NCBI GenBank assembly: GCA_035628055.1
Contig: DASPKO010000079.1
Span: forward strand, 1 to 10,585
Direction: 5' to 3'
DNA length: 10,585 nucleotides
From: DASPKO01 sp035628055
GTDB lineage: Bacteria; Planctomycetota; Phycisphaerae; Phycisphaerales; UBA1924
Shown: in pieces, positions 1-6,544 of the stretch
Position numbering within the stretch: position 1 is the stretch's first letter
Layout of the letters: each line of letters starts with the position of its first letter
Notes under the pieces: generated by a model
What the model saw: the letters and a program-made list of their open reading frames with translations, nothing else
Database searches by the model: none
Told to the model about the DNA's origin: nothing
Translations under genes and position numbers: made by a program

Positions 1-31
1 GCAGCGCGCCTGAGCCCGGAGGACCGGCCCG

Positions 32-304
32 ATGTTCGTGCAGTTCCACGATGCCGACGGTCGGGAAGTCTGGATCAACCCGATCCAGGTCCGCGCCGTG
101 CGCGAGAAGCGCGGCCTGCTCGGCGGGGTCAGGGGCTCGGAGGTCTGGTTCAGCTACAGCAGCATGAGCAGCTCGGTCGACCTGCCTTCGGCGCCGGCCG
201 ACGTGGCCGGCAAGCTCGCCGCCGCCCTGCCCGCCGCGTGGTGGGGGGAGAGCACCGAGGACGACGAAGGATCGACCGGACAGTCCGCCTCCCAGGTTGA
301 ATGA
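32..304 (+). CDS. Small conserved-looking hypothetical protein, weakly FlbD-like
   Basis: This 90-residue protein has no assigned function. It starts at an ATG with a strong Shine-Dalgarno sequence, GGAGGA at 18-23, eight bases upstream. Residues 1-66 form a compact pattern: a short beta-like start (FVQFHDADGREVWINP), then V-R-A-V, then a second hydrophobic strand (SEVWFSYSS), then a helix (PADVAGKLAAALP). The order 'G-x-E-x-x-x-N-P' followed by strands and a helix resembles the small flagellar-associated FlbD family, but the similarity is too weak for assignment. The last 20 residues are acidic, Ser/Gly-rich and probably disordered. There is no signal peptide or membrane segment, so it is probably cytoplasmic. 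It lies 49 bases upstream of the pdhB start on the same strand and may be cotranscribed with it. I am confident it is a real gene and not confident of its role. Confidence 0.75.
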   Translation: MFVQFHDADGREVWINPIQVRAVREKRGLLGGVRGSEVWFSYSSMSSSVDLPSAPADVAGKLAAALPAAWWGESTEDDEGSTGQSASQVE

Positions 305-313
305 CGCGACCAG

Positions 314-339
314 GGCCCGGCCCCGCGCGGGCCCGGGCC
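314..339 (+). other. GC-rich stem-loop between the 90-residue gene and pdhB
   Basis: The arms GGCCCG (314-319) and CGGGCC (334-339) pair. Inside them GCCC (320-323) pairs with GGGC (329-332), with one bulged C at 333 and the loop CGCGC. The stem ends directly before the pdhB ribosome binding site (AGGAAGGG, 340-347). No T-run follows, so it is not a standard intrinsic terminator. It could affect mRNA stability or access to the binding site. The fold is read from sequence; the role is inference. Confidence 0.45.
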
Positions 340-347
340 AGGAAGGG
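340..347 (+). promoter_or_regulatory. Ribosome binding site that decides the pdhB GTG start
   Basis: AGGAAGGG sits six bases before the GTG at 354. It supports that start over the in-frame TTG at 297, which overlaps the end of the preceding gene and has no comparable motif. Confidence 0.7.
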
Positions 348-353
348 ATCGAC

Positions 354-1328
354 GTGGCGCAACTCACTCTCGTGCAGGCCATCAACCTCGCCCTCGCCCA
401 GGAGATGGAGGCCGACCCGCGCGTCGTCGTCCTCGGGGAGGACGTCGGCAAGAACGGCGGGGTCTTCCGCGTGACCGAGGGACTGCAGGCCCGCTTCGGC
501 GCCGAGCGCGTCGCCGATACCCCACTCGCCGAGTCGGGCATCATGGGCACCGCCATCGGCCTGGCCATGGCGGGGATGCGACCGGTGCCGGAGATTCAGT
601 TCGAGGGCTTCCTGGGCCCGGCCTACGACCAGCTCGTCAGCCACGCCGCCCGCTATCGCACCCGCACCCGCGGCGCCATCACCATCCCGCTGACGGTCCG
701 CGTGCCCGTGGGCGGCGGCATCCACGCCCCGGAGTTGCACTCCGATTCGCCCGAGGCGATCTACGCGCACACGCCCGGCCTCAAGGTCGTCATGCCCTCC
801 ACGCCCGCGGACGCCAAGGGCCTGCTGATCGCCGCCATCCGCGACCCCGACCCGGTGGTCTTCTTCGAGCCCAAGCGCATCTACCGCGCCTTCCGCGAGG
901 AGGTCTCCGAGGACGAGTACACCGTCCCGATCGGCCAGGCGAAGGTCGTCGCCGAAGGGACGGACCTCACCCTCGTCTCCTGGGGCGCCATGGTGCACGA
1001 GTGCGTCGCGGCCCTCGACCGGCTCCACGAGGACGTCTCGGTCGAGCTGATCGACCTGCGCACCATCTATCCCATCGACGCCGACACCATCGCCGCCTCG
1101 GTCCAGAAGACCGGACGCTGCGTGATCGTCCACGAAGCCCCCAAGACCTGCGGTCTCGGCGCCGAGCTGGCGGCGCTCATCCAGGAGCGGTGCTTCCTGC
1201 AGCTCGAGGCGCCTGTGCAGCGCGTCACGGGGTTCGACACCGTGATGCCCTATTACAAGCTCGAGCTCGACTACCTCCCCGACCCGGCGCGCATCGGCGA
1301 GGCCATCGAGGCCTGCCTGGCCTACTAG
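354..1328 (+). CDS. pdhB: 2-oxoacid (pyruvate) dehydrogenase E1 component, beta subunit
   Basis: This is the beta subunit of the thiamine-diphosphate-dependent E1 enzyme, which with E1 alpha decarboxylates pyruvate (or a related 2-oxoacid) and transfers the acyl group to E2 lipoate in the cytoplasm. The GTG start at 354 has AGGAAGGG at 340-347, six bases upstream, and gives 324 residues, the usual family length. Visible family signatures are GEDVGKNGGVFRVTEGL (28-44), DTPLAESGIMG (55-65) with the expected cofactor-activating Glu60, and the HAPELHS segment with His129 at the active site. The C-terminal transketolase-like domain (about 200-324) includes GCVIVHEAPKTCGLGAE-like residues near 255-271. 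An upstream TTG at 297 in the same frame is rejected because the added residues are low-complexity and lack a binding site. E2 is not downstream, and E1 alpha, if adjacent, lies left of the window. Branched-chain 2-oxoacid specificity cannot be excluded. Confidence 0.95.
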   Translation: MAQLTLVQAINLALAQEMEADPRVVVLGEDVGKNGGVFRVTEGLQARFGAERVADTPLAESGIMGTAIGLAMAGMRPVPEIQFEGFLGPAYDQLVSHAARYRTRTRGAITIPLTVRVPVGGGIHAPELHSDSPEAIYAHTPGLKVVMPSTPADAKGLLIAAIRDPDPVVFFEPKRIYRAFREEVSEDEYTVPIGQAKVVAEGTDLTLVSWGAMVHECVAALDRLHEDVSVELIDLRTIYPIDADTIAASVQKTGRCVIVHEAPKTCGLGAELAALIQERCFLQLEAPVQRVTGFDTVMPYYKLELDYLPDPARIGEAIEACLAY

Positions 1329-4246
1329 GCCGCGGGGTCGGCGCCGCCGACCTCCGCCTCGCCCGCGGGCGTGCCGTTCTCGTCCCCCTCCCCGTCGAGC
1401 CGCGCCGCCGCGACCACCGCGTCTCCCTCCTCCAGGCGCACCACGCGCACGCCCTGGGCGGCCCGCCCCGTGCACCGGATCTGGGCCACGGGCATGCGCA
1501 CCAGCAGGCCGCTCCGTGTCACCACTACCGCATCGTCCGTGTCACGCACCACCAGCGCCGCGACCGAGCGCCCGTTCCGCTCGCTGGTGGCGATGTCGCT
1601 CCGCCCCTTGCCGCCGCGCGACTGGCTCCGCGGCTTCCCCGCCTCGGGCTGCACCCGGTACTCGTCCACGAGCGTCCGCTTCCCATAGCCGTGCTCGGTG
1701 ATGGTCAGGAGCGCCTGGGCCGCATCGACGGTCATCAGGTCTCCCTCGGCGTCGGGCCTCATGCGGATCGCCCCCACGCCGATCACCCGGTCACCCTCGC
1801 CGAGCTCGATCCCCTTCACGCCCGCGGCGGCCCGCCCCATCAGCCGCACGTCCTGCTCGTTGAAGCGGATCGCCATCCCGCCCGCGGTCACCAGCAGCAG
1901 GTCGTCGTTCCCGTCGGTGAGGGTCACGTCGAGCAGCTCGTCGCCCTCCTTCAGCCCGGCGGCGATCAGCCCGCCCCGGTGCACGTTCCGGTACTCCTTC
2001 AGCGGCGTGCGCTTGACGATGCCGTCCCGCGAAACGAACGTTAGGAAGTTGCTGCTCTCCTCGAAGTTCTTGACGGCCAAGTACGCGCACGTCCGCTCCC
2101 CCGCGCGCAGGTCCAGCAGGTTCACCAGCGGGCGGCCCTTGCTCTGCCGCGGGAGCTCGGGGAGCTCGTAGACGCGGATCTTGAAGACCCGCCCCGTGGT
2201 CGTGAAGCAGAGCAGGTCGTCGTGGGTGCTCGCCACGAAGACGTGCTCGATGAAATCGTCGTCCTTGGCCGTTCCCGCGATGACCCCCTTGCCCCCCCGT
2301 CCCTGCTGGCGGTAGGTCCCGCTGGGCACCCGTTTGGCGTACCCCTGGCGGGAGATCGTCACCGTCATGTCCTCGACCGCGATGAGCGCCTCGAGGTTGA
2401 TGTCCCCCGCGGCCTCCTCGATGCGCGTCTGCCGCTCCCCCAGCCTCCCCGCGCCGTAGCGGGCCCGCATCTGCTCGCAGTCCTGGCGGATGATCGCCGT
2501 CACGCGCTCGGGACGGGCCAGGATGTCCTCGTAGTCCTCGATCTTGGCGACCAGCTCGGCGTACTCGCCCACGAGCCGCTCGATCTCGAGACCCACGAGC
2601 TGCAGGAGCCGCATGCCGCCGATGGTCTCGGCCTGCACGCGCGTGAGCGCCACCCCGCCCCCGGCCCCCAGCGCCGCCTCGGCCTGCTCCATGAGCCGGC
2701 GGGGGATGATCGGCGCGAAGCGGTGCCCGGGGGTGATCCGGAAGGCGCGGGCCATCAGCTTGCCGATCGCCTCGGCCCGGGTCTGGCTCGACCGGATCAG
2801 CGCAATCACCTCGTCGATCTCGCAGACCGCATAGATCATCCCCTCGAGCACGTGGGCCTTCTTCTTGGCCTCCGTCAGGAGGTGGTTCGTCCGCCGGCGG
2901 ATCACCTCGCCCCGGTGCTCGATGTAGTACCGCAGCAGCTCCAGGAGCGAGAGCGTCCGCGGCTGCCGGTTCACCAGCGCGATCGAGTTGATCGAGAAGG
3001 TCATCTGGAGCGGCGTGAACTCGTAGAGCTGGTTCTCCACCACCGCCGGGTCGGCCCCGCGCTTCAGCTCGATCACCACGCGCGTCCGGGCCTCGCGCCC
3101 CGACTCGTCGCGCACGTCCGACACCTCGGTGATCCGCTCCTCGCGGACCGCCTCCACCAGCCGCTCCATCAGCGTGTTCTGCACCAGGCCGAACGGGATC
3201 GAGTCGATCACGATCTGCGTGCGGCCACCGGGCGTCTCCTCCGTGCGCACCACGCCGCGGACGGTCACCCTGCCGCGCCCGGTGGCGTACGCGTCGACGA
3301 TCCCGGCCCGCCCCAGGATGATCCCCCCGGTCGGAAAGTCGGGGCCCTTGATCCCGCGCCGCGTCACCTGCCCGTTCTCCACCACGTCCTGCATCAGCTC
3401 GCCCAGCCCGACCGCCGGGTTGTCGAGCAGCCGCACGATCGAGTCGAACACCTCGGCCGGGTTGTGCGGGGCCATGCTCGTGGCCATGCCCACCGCGATC
3501 CCGACCCCGCCGTTGATGAGCAGGTTTGGAAACTTGCCCGGCAGCACCGTCGGCTCCACCAGGCGGTCGTCGTAGTTGGGCTGGAACGCGACGGTGGAGA
3601 GCTCGAGGTCCTCGAGCATGTCGACCGCGGCCTGCGTCATGCGGGCCTCGGTGTACCGCATCGCCGCCGGCGGGTCCCCCTGGATCGAGCCGAAGTTCCC
3701 CTGCGGGTCGACCAGGCGGGCCCGCATCTTCCACCCCTGGGCCAGCCCGACCAGCGTCGGATAGATCACCCCCTCGCCGTGCGGGTGGTAGTTGCCGCTG
3801 GTGTCGCCGCAGATCTTGGCGCACTTGAGGTGCTTGCGCCCCGGGCGCAGGTTCAGGTCGTTCATGGCGACCAGGATGCGCCGCTGCGAGGGCTTCAGCC
3901 CGTCGCGGACGTCGGGCAGGGCCCGGTCCATGATCGTGCTCATCGCGTACGTGAGGTACGAGTCCTGCAGCTCGCGCTCGATCTGCAGGTCGACGACGTG
4001 CCCGGCCCCGAAGTCGTCACCGCCCGCGCCCGGGCCTCCCCCGCCGGGCGGCGTCGCCCCCCCCCCCTCGCCCCCGCCGCCGGGGGTATCACCCGCCCCC
4101 CCGCCCCCCGCGGCGCCGCGCCCGGACGTCCCGTGCGGGGTGTCGGCGGCTCCATTGCTCGGGGTGGATGATGGGCGGCCGAGGTGCGGGGTCGACGGTC
4201 CTGAGCGCTCTGGCATGGTCTCTCTCGGGCGCGCCGGCTCGGGCAC
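1325..4246 (-). CDS. gyrA: DNA gyrase subunit A with glycine-rich N-terminal extension
   Basis: This is the DNA breakage-reunion subunit of gyrase, which with GyrB introduces negative supercoils in an ATP-dependent reaction. From the GTG at 4246 it has 973 residues, longer than the roughly 800-900 typical of GyrA. Residues 1-80 are a Gly/Pro/Thr-rich extension. The core begins near 84 (VVDLQIERELQDSYLTYAMS). The catalytic tyrosine is Tyr198 in AAMRYTEAR. Coiled-coil tower helices lie at about 440-590. The C-terminal beta-pinwheel begins near 620 with the GyrA box QGRGGKG (648-654), and a second box-like QSRGGKG lies at 875-881; these favour gyrase over ParC. The positions matching E. coli Ser83 and Asp87 are Gly159 and Pro163. 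GGAG at 4255-4258, eight bases upstream, supports the GTG. An ATG at 4216 is possible but has only GAGAGA upstream. No in-frame ATG or GTG lies between that ATG and the core, so the extension is probably translated. Confidence 0.95.
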   Translation of the reverse strand: MPEPARPRETMPERSGPSTPHLGRPSSTPSNGAADTPHGTSGRGAAGGGGAGDTPGGGGEGGGATPPGGGGPGAGGDDFGAGHVVDLQIERELQDSYLTYAMSTIMDRALPDVRDGLKPSQRRILVAMNDLNLRPGRKHLKCAKICGDTSGNYHPHGEGVIYPTLVGLAQGWKMRARLVDPQGNFGSIQGDPPAAMRYTEARMTQAAVDMLEDLELSTVAFQPNYDDRLVEPTVLPGKFPNLLINGGVGIAVGMATSMAPHNPAEVFDSIVRLLDNPAVGLGELMQDVVENGQVTRRGIKGPDFPTGGIILGRAGIVDAYATGRGRVTVRGVVRTEETPGGRTQIVIDSIPFGLVQNTLMERLVEAVREERITEVSDVRDESGREARTRVVIELKRGADPAVVENQLYEFTPLQMTFSINSIALVNRQPRTLSLLELLRYYIEHRGEVIRRRTNHLLTEAKKKAHVLEGMIYAVCEIDEVIALIRSSQTRAEAIGKLMARAFRITPGHRFAPIIPRRLMEQAEAALGAGGGVALTRVQAETIGGMRLLQLVGLEIERLVGEYAELVAKIEDYEDILARPERVTAIIRQDCEQMRARYGAGRLGERQTRIEEAAGDINLEALIAVEDMTVTISRQGYAKRVPSGTYRQQGRGGKGVIAGTAKDDDFIEHVFVASTHDDLLCFTTTGRVFKIRVYELPELPRQSKGRPLVNLLDLRAGERTCAYLAVKNFEESSNFLTFVSRDGIVKRTPLKEYRNVHRGGLIAAGLKEGDELLDVTLTDGNDDLLLVTAGGMAIRFNEQDVRLMGRAAAGVKGIELGEGDRVIGVGAIRMRPDAEGDLMTVDAAQALLTITEHGYGKRTLVDEYRVQPEAGKPRSQSRGGKGRSDIATSERNGRSVAALVVRDTDDAVVVTRSGLLVRMPVAQIRCTGRAAQGVRVVRLEEGDAVVAAARLDGEGDENGTPAGEAEVGGADPAA
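4057..4067. repeat. Homopolymer of 11 C (poly-G in gyrA coding strand)
   Basis: Eleven consecutive C on the plus strand encode part of the Gly-rich extension of GyrA (Glu60 followed by three Gly and Ala). Such tracts are prone to slippage during replication and to sequencing error. The gyrA frame is intact as given. Confidence 0.9.
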
Positions 4247-4274
4247 GCCGTATGCTCCGCGCGGGAGTGGAAGC

Positions 4275-4297
4275 CCGGCTTGAAGGGGCCGAAAAGC
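4275..4297 (-). promoter_or_regulatory. Alternative-pairing segments in the gyrA leader
   Basis: Read on the minus strand, GCCCC (4297-4293), GGGGC (4290-4286) and GCCCC (4279-4275) follow each other. The middle segment can pair with the first (four pairs, loop CGTG), giving a hairpin followed by TTTT (4285-4282), or with the third (five pairs, loop TTTTCG). The two pairings exclude each other, as in an attenuator. The stems are short, so this is tentative. Confidence 0.3.
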
Positions 4298-4350
4298 CCC
4301 ACGGGGCCTGTCCCGAACGCCGGCGGCGCGGGCCCGGAAACCCGGCAGGG

Positions 4351-4356
4351 ATTGTA
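4351..4356 (-). promoter_or_regulatory. Candidate -10 box for gyrA
   Basis: TACAAT on the minus strand matches the -10 consensus at five of six positions and would start a transcript near 4344, about 100 bases before the gyrA GTG. I see no good -35 hexamer at 16-18 bases. Its place right after the terminator-like hairpin of the upstream gene supports a separate gyrA transcription unit. Confidence 0.4.
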
Positions 4357-4359
4357 GGC

Positions 4360-4386
4360 AAAACCGCCCGCGCGTGCGCGCCGCGG
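4360..4386 (-). terminator. Terminator-like hairpin after the secreted-protein gene
   Basis: On the minus strand CCGC (4386-4383 complement) pairs with GCGG (4367-4364 complement). Inside, GCGC pairs with GCGC around the loop GCAC, with a small internal loop, and TTTT follows at 4363-4360. It lies 23 bases past the stop codon at 4409. The U-run is short, so efficiency is uncertain. Confidence 0.4.
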
Positions 4387-4408
4387 AACCCGCGATTCGC
4401 CGTGTTTT

Positions 4409-6376
4409 CTAGGGTTTTGGCGCGCCCGGCGTTCCCCGGCCCCCGGTGCCGCCCCCGACCTCGACGCCCCGTCGCCCCGCCAGCGCGTCGAGGCTCCGGA
4501 TCGTCTCGCACACCGCCAGGAGCGTGAGGCTCGTCGCCTCCGAGCGCATGGTTTGATCCCACGCCGACCCGCGCACACCCCCCATCGCCAGCTCCGGGTC
4601 CGCGTACATCCAACACGCCGCCTCGTCGGCGGCGAGCTGGCGCAGGAAGCGCACGGAGCTCAGCAGGCGGGCCAGCTCGCCGTGCCGCTCGCCCGGATCG
4701 GTCAGGCGATCGTCGCGAACCATCATGGCCAGGAACGCGACCGGCTTGGCGCCGTGCCAAGATGGCTCGCGGCCGGGGCTCGCGGTGAACACGATCCCGC
4801 CCACGAGGTCGGGGTGGTCCGACCCCGCGGCGATCTGCCCGACCTGGTGATCCCACACGTGAGCGCGCATGTGCCGCAGGGCCACGTCGGCCGCCACATG
4901 CGCCCGTGCGCCCGGGGTCTTTCCCCGGTCGGCCAGGCGCAGCTCCGCCAGGCCCAGCCAGGGCATCTGGCCGACGAGCCGCCCCGGGGGCGTCTCCCGG
5001 TAGACGCGCCGCACGGCGCTCTCCGCCCCCGGCGCGCCCCGCGCGACCAGCGCGAGCGCGACAAACCCGCGGGCGCCCTCCGGGACCGTCTCGGCGAACC
5101 CGGTCGCCTCGCTGTACGCCCCCTCGAGTCCGCCCGCGATGTCGGCCTCGTTTACGTCGGCGACGCCGAGCGCGGCCAGCGCCAGGGGGTCCCCGCGGCG
5201 CGCCCGCGCGCCCCGCCGCAGCTCCTGCTCGTAGGCGCGCACGGCCTCACCGATCCGGTCCGACTCCGGGTCCGCGTCGCCCATGAGCGCCAAGTGGCCC
5301 CGCAGCGCGAGCACGGCCACCGCGGCGCTGAGCACCGGGTCGCTTGGCGCCAGCGCATCACGCACGGGGTCGTAGACGTCCCCCGCCCATGCCGCTGCCC
5401 CCGCGCGCGGAGCGTGCGCGCTCAGATGTGCGGCCAGCCCGCCCGCGAACTCACGAAGCCCCGCCCGATCCATCTCCTCCAGGCGCGCCAGCCGCCCCCC
5501 GCGGTGGAGAAACACCGGCTCGGCGCGCGGCGTCGCCTGCGCCAGATGGGTCGTCCGCATCCGCCAGACCTTGGCGCCGTGCCGGCTCGCCAGGTCGCGC
5601 GGCTCGCTCACCCCCTCGCCCCCGCCCAGCAACGCCGACGCCGCCGCGGAAATCGCCCGCGCCGGCGGGGTCCCCGTCACGAGCATCATCGCGGGAAACA
5701 CGGCCTCCACGCGCTCTCCCGCCGAGACCGCCACGCCGTCGAGCCCCCACGCCAGCTCGGATTCGGCCTGCGCGTACGTCAGCGCCCGCACCGCCACCGC
5801 GGGCCCCGCGAACTCGACGCTGATCGCCAGGTTCGCCGACCGCTCGCGCCGATGCTCCTCGGCGAGCAGGTCGTTCGGGACCGGCAGGCGCTCCTCGACC
5901 TCGCCCATCGCGGCCCGGAGCGCCGTGATGATCACCGCGCTCGAAGGCTCGGCCGCCGTGCCCGCGGTCATCGCGGTGCCGCGCCCGGCGAGGCGCCCGC
6001 CGTACCGAAGCTGCACCGAGCATCCCGGCACCGCCGGGAGCTCGCCCCGCAGCGACTCCGGGTCGTCCCACCCGCGCACGACGCGCTCGACGGCCCGATA
6101 GGCGGCGAAGGCGGCCGCGGGGCCGAGGGCCGCGACGGGCTCGGGCCCGCCCGCCGCGCCGTGAGCGCCGCGCGCCGAACCGGGCGCGAGACACAGGCCC
6201 AGCGCCAGTATCGCGAGCAGGGTCGCGCACCGGCCGGGGCTTATCAGACGTGGATATCCCCGCGCGGACCTTCCCGCGATGTTGCGTGCCGCCACGAGCC
6301 GTGGCAGACTCTTCCGTGCCGGGGCAGCTCCCGGCGCGATCGGGCCAACGGAAGGCCGCCGCAGGGTGAAACACAT
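4409..6376 (-). CDS. Secreted protein, tentative AMMECR1-like domain plus helical-repeat domain
   Basis: The family is not recognised with certainty. The ATG at 6376 has a strong binding site (GAGGAG on the minus strand, 6388-6383, six bases upstream) and gives 655 residues. An in-frame start 45 bases further upstream is rejected because it runs into the palindromic control region. The N-terminus is long and basic, followed by the hydrophobic stretch CATLLAILALGLCLA (50-64), consistent with a long n-region signal peptide. Residues about 110-275 contain GCSVQLR (118-124) and GLDGVAVSAGERVEAVFPAMM (211-231). Their order resembles AMMECR1 (Gly-Cys strand, later G-x-D-G-v plus 'lPq'). Residues about 308-645 are helix-rich, ending with RFLRQL (576-581) and GGVRGSAWDQ (599-608), which recall terpenoid-cyclase-type alpha/alpha toroids. 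Both domain calls are inferences from pattern. The tail is Gly-rich. It is divergent from the S51-like gene across a palindromic region. Confidence 0.8.
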   Translation of the reverse strand: MCFTLRRPSVGPIAPGAAPARKSLPRLVAARNIAGRSARGYPRLISPGRCATLLAILALGLCLAPGSARGAHGAAGGPEPVAALGPAAAFAAYRAVERVVRGWDDPESLRGELPAVPGCSVQLRYGGRLAGRGTAMTAGTAAEPSSAVIITALRAAMGEVEERLPVPNDLLAEEHRRERSANLAISVEFAGPAVAVRALTYAQAESELAWGLDGVAVSAGERVEAVFPAMMLVTGTPPARAISAAASALLGGGEGVSEPRDLASRHGAKVWRMRTTHLAQATPRAEPVFLHRGGRLARLEEMDRAGLREFAGGLAAHLSAHAPRAGAAAWAGDVYDPVRDALAPSDPVLSAAVAVLALRGHLALMGDADPESDRIGEAVRAYEQELRRGARARRGDPLALAALGVADVNEADIAGGLEGAYSEATGFAETVPEGARGFVALALVARGAPGAESAVRRVYRETPPGRLVGQMPWLGLAELRLADRGKTPGARAHVAADVALRHMRAHVWDHQVGQIAAGSDHPDLVGGIVFTASPGREPSWHGAKPVAFLAMMVRDDRLTDPGERHGELARLLSSVRFLRQLAADEAACWMYADPELAMGGVRGSAWDQTMRSEATSLTLLAVCETIRSLDALAGRRGVEVGGGTGGRGTPGAPKP

Positions 6377-6382
6377 GGAGGT

Positions 6383-6388
6383 CTCCTC
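6383..6388 (-). promoter_or_regulatory. Ribosome binding site that decides the start at 6376
   Basis: GAGGAG on the minus strand, six bases before the ATG, picks this start over the one at 6421. It can form a small hairpin GAGG-TCT-CCTC (plus strand 6378-6388), which might partly mask it. Confidence 0.65.
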
Positions 6389-6404
6389 GGCACGGGGCCC
6401 CAAG

Positions 6405-6420
6405 TGTACCGGCCGGTACA
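6405..6420. promoter_or_regulatory. Perfect 16-bp palindrome in divergent promoter region, candidate operator
   Basis: TGTACCGGCCGGTACA is an exact inverted repeat. It lies 28 bases upstream of the secreted-protein ATG on one side and 33 bases upstream of the mini-ORF on the other. Possible -10 boxes overlap both of its edges: TACACT on the minus strand (6408-6403) and TACAAC on the plus strand (6417-6422), each with four of six consensus bases. Such placement would let one dimeric repressor control both directions. No regulator gene is next to it. The sequence is certain; the operator role is inference. Confidence 0.5.
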
Positions 6421-6453
6421 ACCGCAGAGCCTCACAACAGAAAGAGCGGACCG

Positions 6454-6534
6454 ATGGCAGCCTGGCTCGTCTTCAACATGCACCGCCGCAAGATCGCGAT
6501 CCTCGCGGTCCTGAGCTTCGTCGCCCTCTGCTAG
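6454..6534 (+). CDS. 26-residue mini-ORF resembling a lipoprotein signal peptide
   Basis: The ATG at 6454 is preceded by the purine-rich AAGAGCGGA, a modest ribosome binding site. The peptide has a basic patch (HRRK), then a hydrophobic run (IAILAVLSFVAL), then Cys26, then TAG. From Met9 on, MHRRKIAILAVLSFVALC is a textbook lipoprotein signal with a lipobox-like end (V-A-L-C), but translation stops at the cysteine. The S51-like gene starts ten bases after its stop, so it may act as a coupled leader. It could also be a tiny lipopeptide, the remnant of a lost lipoprotein gene, or untranslated chance sequence. No homologue is known to me. Confidence 0.35.
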   Translation: MAAWLVFNMHRRKIAILAVLSFVALC

Positions 6535-6544
6535 AGTCGCGCCC

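Noticed and set aside
1..13. Possible end of an upstream gene (in-frame TGA at 11-13)
   Set aside because: Only three codons are visible, too little to support a gene; E1 alpha would be a guess.
297..353. TTG start for pdhB at 297
   Set aside because: Overlaps the preceding gene, encodes the GC-rich stem-loop as Arg/Pro/Gly residues and lacks a binding site.
150..1475. Long open frame on the minus strand opposite pdhB
   Set aside because: Arg/Gly/Ala-rich translation without family motifs; a shadow of high-GC coding on the other strand, where pdhB is unmistakable.
2222..4171. Long open frame on the plus strand opposite gyrA
   Set aside because: Rich in His, Arg, Leu and Asp with no domain pattern; explained by gyrA codon bias.
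4553..6514. Long open frame on the plus strand opposite the secreted-protein gene
   Set aside because: Arg/His/Pro-rich, no signal peptide or motif; the minus-strand gene has a strong binding site and a credible signal sequence.
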